Assembly (NCBI RefSeq): GCF_008642335.1
Contig: NZ_CP029191.1
Span: 682,001 to 746,000 of the forward strand
Direction of reading: 5' to 3'
DNA from: Streptomyces venezuelae
GTDB taxonomy: Bacteria; Actinomycetota; Actinomycetes; Streptomycetales; Streptomycetaceae
DNA length: 64,000 nucleotides
Part shown: one piece after another, positions 46,322 to 55,997 of the stretch
Numbering within the stretch: position 1 is the stretch's first letter
Layout: each line of letters opens with the position of its first letter
The notes under the pieces: generated by a model
What the model was told of the DNA's origin: nothing
Database searches by the model: none
What the model saw: the letters and a program-made list of their open reading frames with translations, nothing else
Position numbers and translations under genes: made by a program

Positions 46322-46927
46322 GTGCGAGCAATCGTCGGCCTCTGGCGGTGGCGGCACAACCCACTGCGCCGCGGCACCGATCTGGCCGAGGCCTGGCTGG
46401 CCCTGGCCGCCCTGGTGCTGATCCTCGTCGCCGTCCCGGTCGTCGGAGTCTTCACCACGAGCCTGTCGCGGGACGCCCTGCTCGCCTCGGTGCGCCGGCA
46501 GCACGAGGACCGCCACGCGGTCACCGGCACCGTCCTGCGCGAGGTCGGGCACTCCCCGATCGACCCCGACCCCGAGACCTCGTCGGCACGCGACGCGCAC
46601 AGCCGCGTCCTGGCCCGCTGGAAGGCCCCGGACCGCACGGATCACTACGGAGTGGTGCTCTCCGACCTGAAGTCCCCCGACCCCGGCGACCACTTCCGCA
46701 TATGGACCGACGAGCACGGCAGGGTCGTCGGCCGCCCGCTGGACGGCGCGACGGCGACGACGCACGCGGTCCTGGCCGGATTCGGCGTCGCCACGGCGAG
46801 CGCCGGCCTCATCGAGGGCGCCCGCAGGCTGATCCTCTGGCGCATGGTCCGCGCGCGGCACGCACGCCTCGACCGGGCCTGGGAGAAGGCGGGACCCGAC
46901 TGGGGCCGGACCGGCACCGGCTCCTGA
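46322..46927 (+). CDS. Rv1733c-type two-helix membrane protein
   Basis: About 201 residues. A basic start (WRWRHNPLRRGTDLAEAWL) leads to a first membrane helix (LALAALVLILVAVPVVGVF). An extracytoplasmic domain holds HAVTGTVLREVGHSP and DHFRIWTDEHGRVVGRPLDG. A second helix (AVLAGFGVATASAGLIEG) is followed by a cytosolic RARHARLDRAWEKAGPDWGRTG end. This layout matches the Mycobacterium Rv1733c-like family common in Streptomyces, whose function is unknown. GTG at 46322 is chosen; GTG at 46316 is also in frame, and both are near a GGAAGGGGG tract. Confidence 0.8.
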   Translation: MRAIVGLWRWRHNPLRRGTDLAEAWLALAALVLILVAVPVVGVFTTSLSRDALLASVRRQHEDRHAVTGTVLREVGHSPIDPDPETSSARDAHSRVLARWKAPDRTDHYGVVLSDLKSPDPGDHFRIWTDEHGRVVGRPLDGATATTHAVLAGFGVATASAGLIEGARRLILWRMVRARHARLDRAWEKAGPDWGRTGTGS

Positions 46928-47083
46928 ACCACCCACCACCGCCATCAGGTCAACTCGGCCTGCTCCCGCGCGCTACGGTGGACCGGCCGAACTCCTCGGC
47001 CCCTCGCGCGGTGCCACGACAGGCAGTGACACACCCAGCGCCGCGAGGTCCCGCGTACGACAAGGTGGGGGCAGAGCAACTCC

Positions 47084-49504
47084 ATGGCACAGGGCACGGT
47101 CCAGGTGACGCACACCGGCACGTCGCGGTGGCGGCGCCGCACCGGCGAGTACGCATCGCTCGCCGCTGCCTTGGAGGCCGCGAGCGACGGGGACATACTG
47201 ACCGTTGCCGCGGGCACCTACCGCGAGAACCTCGTCGTCCAGCGGGCGGTGACGCTGCGCGGCCCGGAGAGCTCCCCCGGCTCGGTGCGCATCGCGCCCT
47301 CCGACGGCGTGCCCCTGACGATCCGCTCCTCCGCGGTCGTCCAGGACCTGCACATCGAGGGCCAGGACTCGTCCGCGCCCGCGCTCCTCGTCGAGGACGG
47401 CGCCCCTGAACTCATCGGCATCCGCGTGGTGACGCGCTCGGCGGCCGGCCTCGAAGTGCGCGGCGGGGCGCGGCCGACGGTGCGCCGCTGCACCGTCGAC
47501 AACCCCGGCGGCATGGGCATCGCGGTGCTCGACGGGGGCGGCGGTGTCTTCGAGGAGTGCGAGATCGTCGCGGCGGGCCAGTCCGGTGTCGCCGTGCGCG
47601 GCGGCGCCCATCCCCGTCTGGAGCGGTGCCGGGTGCATCACGCGTCGGGCGCGGGTTTCTCGGTGACCGGGGAGCACACGGGCCTGGAGGCGATCGGCTG
47701 CGAGGTGTACGAGGTCAAGGGTTCGGGCGTGCAGGTCACCGGGCGGGCCGCGGCGCATCTGACCGACTGCGACGTGCACCGCACCACCTCGGACGGCGTC
47801 ACGCTCGACACGGACGCCGTGCTGACGATGGCCGACTGCCGTATCCACGACATCCCGGAGAACGCGATCGACCTGCGCTCGCGTTCCGTGCTCACGCTCA
47901 CCCGGTCGACGGTGAGCCGGTTCGGGCGCAACGGCCTTTCCGTCTGGGACCCGGGCACGCGCGTGGACGCCAATCAGTGCGAGATCCACGACAGTACGGG
48001 CGACTACCCGGCCGTGTGGGTCAGCGACGGCGCGACGGCCGTCCTGGAGTCGTGCCGGGTGCACGACGTGCCGGACGCGCTGTTCGTCCTGGACCGCGGT
48101 TCGCGCACCGACGTCGTCGACAGCGACCTCTCACAGGTCCGCAACACCGCCGTGTCGGTGAGCGACGGGGCGACCGCGCAGCTCGACGACTGCCGTATCC
48201 GCGAGGCGGCGACGGGCGCCTGGTTCCGCGATCACGGCAGCGGCGGCACCCTCGCCAACTGCACGGTGGACGCTGTCCAGACGGGTGTGATCGTCACCAA
48301 GGGCGCGGATCCGACGATCGAGCGCTGCACGGTCACCTCGCCCGCCGAGGCCGGTTTCTACGTGTCGGCGGGCGGCCGCGGCAGCTTCCACGGCTGCCGG
48401 GTCAGCAACAGCGGCGGCTACGGCTTCCATGTCATAGACGGCTGCCGTACGACGCTGAAGAAGTGCCGCACGGAGCGGTGCGCCAGAGGCGGCTTCGAGT
48501 TCTCGGAGGAGGGCCCGCTCGTCGAGGACTGCGCGAGCGACGAGAGCGGCGGCCCGCGGACTCCCGGGGCACCCGCGCAGTCGGCCCCCGCCGTGCAGAC
48601 GGCCACCCAGACCGTCGGGCTCCTCGGCACCCTGCCCGCCCAGCAGAGCCCTCGGCCCCCGGAGCCCGCGGCGCCCGCCGCCGAGAAGACCTCCCGCGCC
48701 TCCAAGGAAGTCCTCGGCGAACTCGACGCCCTGGTCGGCCTGGACAGCGTCAAGCGCGAGGTGCGCGCCCTCACCGACATGATCGAGGTGGGCCGGCGCA
48801 GGCAGCAGGCCGGACTCAAGGCCGCCTCCGTCCGCCGCCACCTGGTCTTCACCGGCTCCCCCGGCACCGGCAAGACGACCGTCGCCCGCCTCTACGGCGA
48901 GATCCTCGCCTCGCTCGGCGTCCTGGAGAGCGGCCACCTCGTCGAGGTGTCCCGCGTCGACCTGGTCGGCGAGCACATCGGCTCCACGGCGATCCGCACC
49001 CAGGAGGCCTTCGACCGGGCGCGCGGCGGCGTGCTGTTCATCGACGAGGCGTACGCCCTCTCCCCCGAGGACTCCGGGCGCGACTTCGGCCGCGAGGCCA
49101 TCGACACGCTCGTGAAGCTGATGGAGGACCACCGCGAGGCCGTCGTGGTGATCGTCGCCGGATACACGGCGGAGATGGAGCGGTTCCTCTCCGTCAACCC
49201 CGGCGTGGCGTCCCGCTTCTCACGGACCATCACCTTCAGCGACTACGCCCCCGAGGAACTGCTGCGGATCGTGGAACAGCAGTCCGAGGAGCACGAGTAC
49301 CGGCTCGGCACGGGCACGTCCGAGGCGCTCCTGAAGTACTTCACGGCGCTCCCCAAGGGCCCCGCGTTCGGCAACGGCCGTACGGCGCGTCAGACGTTCG
49401 AAGCGATGGTGGAGCGGCACGCGGGCCGGGTCGCGCAGGTCGGCGAGCCGAGCACGGACGACCTCACCCTGCTGTACCCGGAGGATCTGCCGGACCTCGT
49501 GTGA
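47084..49504 (+). CDS. right-handed beta-helix plus CbxX/EccA-type AAA ATPase fusion
   Basis: An 806-residue fusion. Residues 1-480 are a parallel beta-helix of about 22-residue coils (starting TYRENLVVQRAVTLRGPESS; repeated C-x-V/I-x-D/E patterns such as LTDCDVHRTTSDGVTLDTDA). A Pro/Ala-rich linker covers about 490-540. The C-terminal part is an AAA ATPase of the CbxX/SpoVK/EccA group: VGLDSVKREVRALTDMIEV, Walker A GSPGTGKTT near 590, Walker B GVLFIDEAYAL near 650, and sensor region RFSRTITF. EccA-type ATPases work with type VII secretion, but no ESX gene is in the window. The ATG at 47084 fits the first helix coil. The 3' end overlaps the convergent membrane hydrolase by 41 bp. Confidence 0.88.
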   Translation: MAQGTVQVTHTGTSRWRRRTGEYASLAAALEAASDGDILTVAAGTYRENLVVQRAVTLRGPESSPGSVRIAPSDGVPLTIRSSAVVQDLHIEGQDSSAPALLVEDGAPELIGIRVVTRSAAGLEVRGGARPTVRRCTVDNPGGMGIAVLDGGGGVFEECEIVAAGQSGVAVRGGAHPRLERCRVHHASGAGFSVTGEHTGLEAIGCEVYEVKGSGVQVTGRAAAHLTDCDVHRTTSDGVTLDTDAVLTMADCRIHDIPENAIDLRSRSVLTLTRSTVSRFGRNGLSVWDPGTRVDANQCEIHDSTGDYPAVWVSDGATAVLESCRVHDVPDALFVLDRGSRTDVVDSDLSQVRNTAVSVSDGATAQLDDCRIREAATGAWFRDHGSGGTLANCTVDAVQTGVIVTKGADPTIERCTVTSPAEAGFYVSAGGRGSFHGCRVSNSGGYGFHVIDGCRTTLKKCRTERCARGGFEFSEEGPLVEDCASDESGGPRTPGAPAQSAPAVQTATQTVGLLGTLPAQQSPRPPEPAAPAAEKTSRASKEVLGELDALVGLDSVKREVRALTDMIEVGRRRQQAGLKAASVRRHLVFTGSPGTGKTTVARLYGEILASLGVLESGHLVEVSRVDLVGEHIGSTAIRTQEAFDRARGGVLFIDEAYALSPEDSGRDFGREAIDTLVKLMEDHREAVVVIVAGYTAEMERFLSVNPGVASRFSRTITFSDYAPEELLRIVEQQSEEHEYRLGTGTSEALLKYFTALPKGPAFGNGRTARQTFEAMVERHAGRVAQVGEPSTDDLTLLYPEDLPDLV

Positions 49505-51836
49505 AGCCCTCCGCCTCCGGGGCGCCCTGTGCCGCCGCGGAGGGCGTCGGCTCGGGCCTCGGGGGCGGCACGTTCGCCTTGAGGCGGGCCAGGAGCCGTG
49601 CGCGTTCCTCGGCGAACGCGGGGTCCGCCTGGTAGTCGCCGTGGCCGAGGATCGGTGCGGGCAGCGGGTGTTCCTCGGTGCGGCCGTAGGCGAGGGGGTC
49701 CTTGAGGGCGGCGCGGTCGACCTGCGGGCCGCAGTCGCCGTGCAGCTGTATGGGGCCGCCGATCGGGTCGGTGGTGCGGTACAGATTGCGCCAGCAGTCG
49801 ACCTCGCGGTGCAGGGAGGTCAGGGCCGCGGGGCCGAAGTGGGCGGGGAACCACCGTCCGTAGAGGCGCTCCAGAGGCGAGCCGTAGGTGAGCAGGGCGA
49901 CGCGCCTGCGGACGGAGGGGCGCAGCTGCCAGGCGGCCGCCGCAGCGAGGACGCTGCCCTGGGAGTGGCCGGAGAGGACGAGGCGGCCACCCGTGGCGCT
50001 GGTGGCGCGCGTCCAACTGGCCATCCGCCAGGTCAGGTCGGGGACCGCGCGCTCGGCATAGCAGGGCGGCGCGAAGGGGTGGGCGGCGCGCGGCCAGAAG
50101 GTGCCGACATCCCACAGGATGCCGATGGTGCGGCGGGCCGAGGGGTCCTTGTAGGCGCGGCGGCCCCAGGTGACGAAGAGTATGAAGCCGAAGCCGATCA
50201 GCCAGGACCCGAGGGCCTGGGAGGTCTGGGCGGCCCCTTCCACTATGTCGGGCAGGCCGTCCGCGGCCTTCGCCGGCACTTCGTCCGTCACCCAGGCGCC
50301 GGTGAGCGCGGCCGCTCCCAGGAGCAGCGTGACGGCGGAGATGATGCCGACGAGCAGGGGCGCGCGGTCGGTGAGGGCGGCACGCGCGCGTGTGCCCGCG
50401 ATGCGGCGGGTGCGGGTGGAGTCCTTGCGTTCGTCGGGGTAGTCGGCCGCCATCCGTGCCATCTCGCGGCGCTTGCGCTGGACGGTGCGGAACCCGAACC
50501 AGCCGCACAGCACCGCGACGACCACGAGGAGCGGCGGGATCACGGAGGCCTGCCAGGTGAGGACCAGCGCGGGCCCGTCGATGGAACCCTTGCTGCCGTC
50601 GAGCCAGTCGGAGACGCGCTGCGCCCCGCCGCCGGTCATGACGCCGCCGAGCGCGCAGGACAGCATGGCGACGGCGGGCCCGCCGAAGCCGCGGATCGCG
50701 GTCCGGGAGTCGGGCGACGTGCGGTACAGGAGGTGGGCGACGACCGCGAGGCCGAGGATGAGGACGCCCTGGACGAGCGCGATGCCGCCGAACGTCGCGT
50801 CGCCCGGCAGCCTGCCCTCCGAGCGCCAGCCGGGGCGCGACCAGCCCGCGTACAGGAGGACGAGAGCGAGCAGGACGAGGGCGCCGAGGGGCAGCCAGCG
50901 GACGAGGGTCCTGTCCAGCTGCCGGTCGAGCCGGTTCTCCGTGCGCCCCCTGCGGCACACCACCCACACCACTACCGCGCCGCCCAGGACGAGCGTCGCG
51001 TCCAGCGCCCAGCCGAGGGCGTCGAGCAGGCCGGGGCCGCCGGGGCGCCGGTCGTGGCGTGCGGCGGAGGAGCCGACCGCGGCGGCGACGGTGAGCAGTC
51101 CGGCCGCCGTGTGGGCGGCGCGCAGCCGGGCCACGAGGCGCCGGCCGTACCAGAACCCGGGCCTGCCGAGCGCGGTGCGGCTCGTCTCCTCCTCCGGGTC
51201 GGGCTGCTGGGGCAGAGGCTGCTGGGATTCGTACGCGCTCCACGTGCGGTGGGACAGGTACCAGAGGAGGCCGGTGAGGGCGGCGGGCAGGAGGGCGGCG
51301 AGGGCGAGGCGGCGGCCGGGCTGGGACCACCAGCCGCCGTTGCCGGAGCCGTCGGTGGCGAGGAAGCCGAGCCAGTCACGGCCGCCGGAGCACTCGGGGG
51401 TGCCCGCGCACTGCCAGGCGGTGAGGTCGAGGGCGAGCTCGCAGGCGGCGGCGACCAGCAGCACGGTGAGGGTGAGGCCGACGAGCCGCACCAGCAGGCC
51501 GTAGGTCCGCACGAGGCGTTTGCGGTGGCGGGAGGTGGGCCGCATCCAGTGGGCGAGGTTGACCACCATGAAGGGCAGCAGCAGGAGCCACAGGGCGCGG
51601 GAGCCGTTGCCGGAGGTCAGGTTGCACCAGACGTACGCCTCCGGCACCGGTTTGCCGCGGTAGTCGTCGGGGCGGCGTTCCGCGTCGGCGTCCTCGGTGC
51701 GGCGGAACACGGCCGCCGTGTCGTCGCCGGAGATCCGCACGGTGCGCGGGTCGCCCAGCATCTCTTCCGGTGTGGTTCCCCCGACTCCGTGGACCAGGAG
51801 TTCCAGGGCCGTCTCGTCCTGCGGTGCTCGCTCCAC
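49464..51836 (-). CDS. large membrane protein with serine-hydrolase (GxSxG) motifs
   Basis: A 790-residue protein. The N-terminus LELLVHGVGGTTPEEMLGDP looks like the oxyanion strand of an alpha/beta hydrolase. Ten or more membrane helices follow (for example LWLLLLPFMVVNLA and LTVLLVAAACELALDL). Near residue 620 comes the nucleophile elbow RLVLSGHSQGSVLAAAAAWQL (serine in GHSQG). The C-terminal soluble part ends with GHGDYQADPAFAEERARLLARL, which may supply the catalytic His. A membrane-embedded lipase or esterase is the best reading; the membrane insertion within the hydrolase fold is unusual. GTG at 51836 has GGGGGA 9-10 nt upstream. Confidence 0.75.
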   Translation of the reverse strand: MERAPQDETALELLVHGVGGTTPEEMLGDPRTVRISGDDTAAVFRRTEDADAERRPDDYRGKPVPEAYVWCNLTSGNGSRALWLLLLPFMVVNLAHWMRPTSRHRKRLVRTYGLLVRLVGLTLTVLLVAAACELALDLTAWQCAGTPECSGGRDWLGFLATDGSGNGGWWSQPGRRLALAALLPAALTGLLWYLSHRTWSAYESQQPLPQQPDPEEETSRTALGRPGFWYGRRLVARLRAAHTAAGLLTVAAAVGSSAARHDRRPGGPGLLDALGWALDATLVLGGAVVVWVVCRRGRTENRLDRQLDRTLVRWLPLGALVLLALVLLYAGWSRPGWRSEGRLPGDATFGGIALVQGVLILGLAVVAHLLYRTSPDSRTAIRGFGGPAVAMLSCALGGVMTGGGAQRVSDWLDGSKGSIDGPALVLTWQASVIPPLLVVVAVLCGWFGFRTVQRKRREMARMAADYPDERKDSTRTRRIAGTRARAALTDRAPLLVGIISAVTLLLGAAALTGAWVTDEVPAKAADGLPDIVEGAAQTSQALGSWLIGFGFILFVTWGRRAYKDPSARRTIGILWDVGTFWPRAAHPFAPPCYAERAVPDLTWRMASWTRATSATGGRLVLSGHSQGSVLAAAAAWQLRPSVRRRVALLTYGSPLERLYGRWFPAHFGPAALTSLHREVDCWRNLYRTTDPIGGPIQLHGDCGPQVDRAALKDPLAYGRTEEHPLPAPILGHGDYQADPAFAEERARLLARLKANVPPPRPEPTPSAAAQGAPEAEGFTRGPADPPGTAG

Positions 51837-52056
51837 TGTTCCGCTTCCCCCGAGATGCGCGTGGTGAGAGGACAAGGATCCAGGGGCGCGGTCCTCCGCG
51901 CACCCCTCGTCACGTAATCTCCCCCTCCCGTGTTCTTCCCCGCCGCCGCCCTGCCTTACCCGGTCGGTGGCACGGGTGTCGGTGGCCCGTGCGAGGATGA
52001 GGCAGCGCGCCGGGCGGGCGCGCCGGGGATGCCGAGGCAGAAGGGCCGGACCGGGC

Positions 52057-52920
52057 GTGAGCGACAATCAGAACCTCCTGGCCGAGCAGCGCCGGGCTCT
52101 GATCCTGGACGAGGTGCGCCGCCGCGGCGGGGTCCGGGTCAACGAACTCACCCGCAAGCTCGGCGTGTCCGACATGACGGTCCGCCGTGACCTCGACGCG
52201 CTGGCCCGCCAGGGCGTCCTGGAGAAGGTGCACGGCGGCGCGGTCCCGGTGGTGGAGGCGAGCACGCACGAGCCGGGGTTCGAGGCCAAGTCGGGTCTCG
52301 AACTGACCGCCAAGGAGGACATCGCGCGGACCGCGGCGTCCCTGGTGGCGCCCGGCACGGCGATCGCCCTCTCCGGGGGTACGACGACGTATGCGCTGGC
52401 GCACCACCTGCTTGACGTGCCGGATCTGACGGTGGTCACGAACTCGGTGCGGGTGGCGGACGTCTTCCACTCCGCGCAGCGCACCTCGGGCCAGCGGCAG
52501 GGCGCGGCGACGGTCGTGCTGACCGGTGGTGTGCGGACCCCGTCGGACTCGCTGGTCGGTCCGGTCGCGGACCAGGCGATCGGGGCGCTCCACTTCGACG
52601 TGCTCTTCCTCGGTGTGCACGGCATATCGCTGGAGGCGGGCCTGTCGACGCCGAACCTCGCCGAGGCGGAGACCAACCGGCGACTGGTGCAGTCGGCGCG
52701 GCGCGTGGTGGTCGTCGCCGACCACACCAAGTGGGGGACGGTGGGGCTGAGTTCGTTCGCCTCGCTCTCGCAGGTCGACACGCTGGTGACGGACGCCGGG
52801 CTGCCGCCCGAGGCGCACGTGGACATCTCCGAGCACGTGAACCGGGTCGTGGTGACGGGTGAGCGCGCGCCGTCCCTCGAGATCCCGGACGAGAACTCCG
52901 AGGCCGACGCAGACATCTGA
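52057..52920 (+). CDS. DeoR/GlpR-family transcriptional regulator
   Basis: A 287-residue regulator. Residues 5-60 are the DeoR helix-turn-helix (EQRRALILDEVRRRGGVRVNEL with MTVRRDLDALARQGVLEKVHGGA). The C-terminal DeoRC sugar-phosphate domain shows ALSGGTTTYALAHHL, VLTGGVRTPSDSLVGPVAD, LFLGVHGIS and VVVADHTKWG. Members usually repress sugar or polyol genes and respond to a phosphorylated sugar; no obvious target lies beside it. The GTG at 52057 begins the typical short N-terminus. Divergent from the membrane hydrolase. Confidence 0.92.
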   Translation: MSDNQNLLAEQRRALILDEVRRRGGVRVNELTRKLGVSDMTVRRDLDALARQGVLEKVHGGAVPVVEASTHEPGFEAKSGLELTAKEDIARTAASLVAPGTAIALSGGTTTYALAHHLLDVPDLTVVTNSVRVADVFHSAQRTSGQRQGAATVVLTGGVRTPSDSLVGPVADQAIGALHFDVLFLGVHGISLEAGLSTPNLAEAETNRRLVQSARRVVVVADHTKWGTVGLSSFASLSQVDTLVTDAGLPPEAHVDISEHVNRVVVTGERAPSLEIPDENSEADADI

Positions 52921-52983
52921 CGGGCCGCCAGCTAGGGTGGCGGCGCCCGGTCAACCGTCACGTTCCGCTGGGGGCAGAGTCCG

Positions 52984-53487
52984 ATGGCACACCGACTGAG
53001 CCCCGTGGGGCTCGACTTCGTCGCATCCGCTCCGGTGCGTCTGGTCTTCACGCGCGAGGTGAGCGCGCCTCCGGAAGCGGTGTACGCGGCGCTGGCCCAC
53101 GACGTGACGGGCTGGCCGCAGTGGTTCACCGCGGTCACCCTGTGCCGGCTGACCGGGGGCGGCACGGGCCGCGAGGTCCGGCTCAAGGGCGGCACGCGCT
53201 TCCAGGAGTCGATACTGGCGGCGGACGGCCCCGAGCGTTACGTGTACCGCGTCGACCGGACGAATGCGCCCGGTCTGCGCGCCCTCGTCGAGGAGTGGCA
53301 GCTCTCCCCGGTGGACGGCGGCACCGGAACGGGCGCCGGTCCCGGCACCCGCGTGCAGTGGACCTTCGCCATGGACGGCGCGGCGCCCCTGCGCGGCGCC
53401 CTGAAGCTCGGCCGGGCGGGGCTCGGCCGGGCGTTCCGGGACGCCGTGACAGCCCTGGACGAGCGGCTCGCCGCGCGGGCGGCGTGA
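52984..53487 (+). CDS. SRPBCC (polyketide cyclase/START-like) protein
   Basis: A 167-residue protein with the helix-grip pattern FTREVSAPPEAVYAALAHDVTGWPQWFTAVT, later GPERYVYRV, VQWTFAMDGAAPLRGALKL and FRDAVTALDERLAARA. This matches polyketide cyclase/dehydrase-like SRPBCC proteins, which bind hydrophobic ligands in a deep pocket. In this context it is probably a ligand carrier of unknown specificity. A GGGGG tract lies before the ATG. It follows the DeoR gene by 63 bp on the same strand. Confidence 0.85.
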   Translation: MAHRLSPVGLDFVASAPVRLVFTREVSAPPEAVYAALAHDVTGWPQWFTAVTLCRLTGGGTGREVRLKGGTRFQESILAADGPERYVYRVDRTNAPGLRALVEEWQLSPVDGGTGTGAGPGTRVQWTFAMDGAAPLRGALKLGRAGLGRAFRDAVTALDERLAARAA

Positions 53488-53512
53488 CCCGCCCGGAGAG
53501 TCACCGTGTCCG

Positions 53513-54646
53513 CTACTCGGGCCACGCCCCCGTCCCGAGGAGCGTCTCGATGGCCTGTGCGTAGGGCGTGATGTCCAGTCCCTGTTCGGCCAGCCACGCG
53601 TCGGAGTAGTACCTGTCCAGATAGCGGTCGCCGGGGTCGCAGATCAGGGTGACGACACTGCCCGTGCGCCCCGCTGCCACCATCTCCGCGACGATCTTCA
53701 GCGCGCTCCACAGGCCCGTGCCGGTCGAGCCGCCCGCCTTGCGGCCGATGGCCTTCTCCAGGGCGCGAACCGCGGCGACGGACGCCGCGTCCGGCACCTT
53801 CATCATGCGGTCGATCGCGCCGGGCACGAAGCTCGGCTCCATGCGGGGCCTGCCGATGCCCTCGATGCGGGAGCCGCAGTCGCTCGTCGCGTCCGGGTCG
53901 TTCTTCGTCCAGCCGTCGAAGAAACAGGAGTTCTCCGGGTCGGCGACGCAGATGCTGGTGTCGTGCTGCATGTAGTGGACGTAGCGCGCGATGGTCGCCG
54001 AGGTGCCTCCGGTGCCCGCCGTGGCGACGATCCACGCGGGCTCGGGGTAGCGCTCAAGACGCAGCTGCTGGTAGATCGATTCGGCGATGTTGTTGTTGCC
54101 CCGCCAGTCGGTGGCCCGTTCCGCGTAGGTGAACTGGTCCATGTAGTGGCCGCCCGTCTGGACGGCGAGGGCGGCGGACTCCGCGTACATCGTGCGCGGG
54201 TCGTCCACGAAGTGGCACCGGCCGCCGTGGAATTCGATGAGACGAATCTTCTCGGCGCTGGTCGTGCGGGGCATCACCGCGATGAAGGGCACCCCGATCA
54301 GCTTCGCGAAGTACGCCTCGGAGACGGCCGTGGATCCGCTGGACGCCTCGATGACCGGGCGGTCGGGCCGGATCCAGCCGTTGCACAGGCCGTAGAGGAA
54401 GAGCGAGCGGGCGAGGCGGTGCTTGAGGCTGCCGGTGGGGTGGGTCGACTCGTCCTTGAGGTACAGGTCGATGCCCCAGTGTTCGGGCAGCGGGAAGCGC
54501 AGCAGGTGGGTGTCGGCCGAACGGTTGGCGTCCGCCTGGACCTTGCGGACGGCTTCTTTGAGCCATGCGCGGTACGTCGCGTCGCTGTGGTCGACGTCGA
54601 GCGTCGGCATGGGTTCGTCGGCTCGAAACTGCTGGGGGGTGCTCAC
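53513..54646 (-). CDS. PLP-dependent cysteine synthase-family enzyme, Cds1-type (putative cysteine desulfhydrase)
   Basis: A 377-residue fold-type II PLP enzyme. The Schiff-base lysine is in [14 protein letters not shown] near residue 75, the substrate loop is [15 protein letters not shown] near 100, and the phosphate cup is [15 protein letters not shown] near 210. The long insert with [28 protein letters not shown] and [12 protein letters not shown] matches the actinobacterial Cds1 group, which degrades cysteine to pyruvate, ammonia and sulfide. Cysteine desulfhydrase activity is inferred from that resemblance. An 8-bp inverted repeat lies about 100 bp upstream. It is the second cysteine-synthase-fold protein in the window. 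Confidence 0.88.
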   Translation of the reverse strand: MSTPQQFRADEPMPTLDVDHSDATYRAWLKEAVRKVQADANRSADTHLLRFPLPEHWGIDLYLKDESTHPTGSLKHRLARSLFLYGLCNGWIRPDRPVIEASSGSTAVSEAYFAKLIGVPFIAVMPRTTSAEKIRLIEFHGGRCHFVDDPRTMYAESAALAVQTGGHYMDQFTYAERATDWRGNNNIAESIYQQLRLERYPEPAWIVATAGTGGTSATIARYVHYMQHDTSICVADPENSCFFDGWTKNDPDATSDCGSRIEGIGRPRMEPSFVPGAIDRMMKVPDAASVAAVRALEKAIGRKAGGSTGTGLWSALKIVAEMVAAGRTGSVVTLICDPGDRYLDRYYSDAWLAEQGLDITPYAQAIETLLGTGAWPE

Positions 54647-54742
54647 GGCGGGGCTCCTTCGCGTCGTGCCGGACGCGATTCGACGCGGCCGTACACCTCG
54701 ATCTTAAACACCTCCATCACCCTTCTCACCTGCATAAACACA

Positions 54743-54761
54743 CCTTTGAGCACCTCAAAGG
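54743..54761. promoter_or_regulatory. inverted repeat upstream of the Cds1-type gene
   Basis: CCTTTGAG (54743-54750) and CTCAAAGG (54754-54761) are perfect arms around a CAC spacer, 97 bp from the Cds1-type start, in a locally lower-G+C stretch. It could be an operator. Confidence 0.4.
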
Positions 54762-54943
54762 AGCAGCCGTGACAGCCTTGGGCAGAGCTTGACGGCGCGC
54801 CGTCAACGGGTGTCCCGGAAGCCACGTACGGACGTCCCCGTACGTACTGGTGCTCGACGCTTTGGACGTGCAGACTTCACGGCACGGGGCAGCAGTCCCG
54901 AGTCGGAGCGATTCACCCGAAACGCACTAGGGGGCGGAGTGCC

Positions 54944-55276
54944 ATGGCGGAGCCGGAGTTCACGGCCACGGGCGTGCGGATCGGGCGGCGCTTGCGCTCC
55001 CTCACCCGTGCCGGTCAGGTCCGCATCGCCGACGGCAGGCTGGAGTTGCTGACCAGTTACGGCACGGAGATCGACAGCGCGCCGCTGCAGGCGGTGCGCA
55101 CCGGCAAGCCCTGGTTCGCCCCGGACGACCGCGCTCTCGCCGAAGTGAACGGCACCCGCTACCGGCTCACGCTCGCCGACCACGAACCACGCCCCGGCGA
55201 AGCGGGTCCGCCGACGGTGCGCAGGTTCATCGAGGCGGTGCGCGACGCCACGGAACACCGGGTCCGACGGAGCTGA
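54944..55276 (+). CDS. small hypothetical protein
   Basis: A 110-residue soluble protein starting MAEPEFTATGVRIGRRLRSL and containing LTSYGTEIDSAPLQAVRTGKPWF, then NGTRYRLTLADHEP and a helical VRRFIEAVRDATEHRV end. The mix of beta-strands and a C-terminal helix could be a small PH-like fold, but I recognise no family with confidence. GGGGGCGGAG precedes the ATG. It stands between the Cds1-type gene (divergent) and the RsbW-like gene. Confidence 0.75.
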   Translation: MAEPEFTATGVRIGRRLRSLTRAGQVRIADGRLELLTSYGTEIDSAPLQAVRTGKPWFAPDDRALAEVNGTRYRLTLADHEPRPGEAGPPTVRRFIEAVRDATEHRVRRS

Positions 55277-55470
55277 CCGGACCCTTCGGCACGACGCGCG
55301 AGTTGCATGCCCGCACCCCCTGGGTCACTCTGGTCTCACATCACTCTGGGTTTACCGGCGATGACGCTGCGAACCAGCCCCGCCGGCCATACAGCAGGCG
55401 GCAGACCACGCGGCCCCTGCTGGATCCGATCGTCGTCTTCTTCCGGACCTCAATTCGGGGAGTCGCAGCC

Positions 55471-55944
55471 GTGATCAGCCAGCCAAGCAGGCATTGCACG
55501 GTAGAGCTCCAAGCCCTGCCGTCGCGGATCGGCCAGGTCCGCAGAATCGTATCTGCGCAGTTGCGCTACTGGCATCTCGATCCCTTGATAGACCAGGCCG
55601 CCCTCGGTGTGACGGAGCTTCTCACCAACGTCCACCGGCACGCCGAGCCGGACAAGATGTGCACCGTGGAGATCGAGCTGCTGCTCGACCGTCTCACGGT
55701 CTCCGTCCACGACCACGATCCCCGCCTTCCCGAACTCCGTGAATCCGATCCCTTCGCCACCTGTGGCAGGGGGCTCGCGATGGTCGCGGCGGTGAGCGAG
55801 AGCTGGGGTGTGCGGCCGCAGGGCGACGCGGGAAAGGTCGTGTGGTTCACGCTCCCCGCGGTGTCCCCGGCGGTGGCCCTCGCTCCGTATCCCGTGTACG
55901 GGGCGGCAGAGAAGACTCCCGCCCGGTCGGCCGTTGTCGGCTGA
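55471..55944 (+). CDS. RsbW/SpoIIAB-like histidine-kinase-type ATPase
   Basis: A 157-residue GHKL ATPase. Landmarks are VRRIVSAQLRYWHLDPL at the start of the domain, the N-box DQAALGVTELLTNVHRHA (with Glu and Asn), the G1-like VSVHDHDPRLPEL and the G2-like GRGLAMVAAVSESWGVRPQ, then VVWFTLP. Streptomyces carry many such stand-alone proteins, some acting as anti-sigma factors and most of unknown target. No sigma or anti-anti-sigma gene is adjacent. GGGGAG lies 8 nt before the GTG. Confidence 0.9.
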   Translation: MISQPSRHCTVELQALPSRIGQVRRIVSAQLRYWHLDPLIDQAALGVTELLTNVHRHAEPDKMCTVEIELLLDRLTVSVHDHDPRLPELRESDPFATCGRGLAMVAAVSESWGVRPQGDAGKVVWFTLPAVSPAVALAPYPVYGAAEKTPARSAVVG

Positions 55945-55997
55945 CCGGGCGGTGATCGTCCCCACCGTGTGGCGGGGCAGCCATCGGCCGCGAGGTC

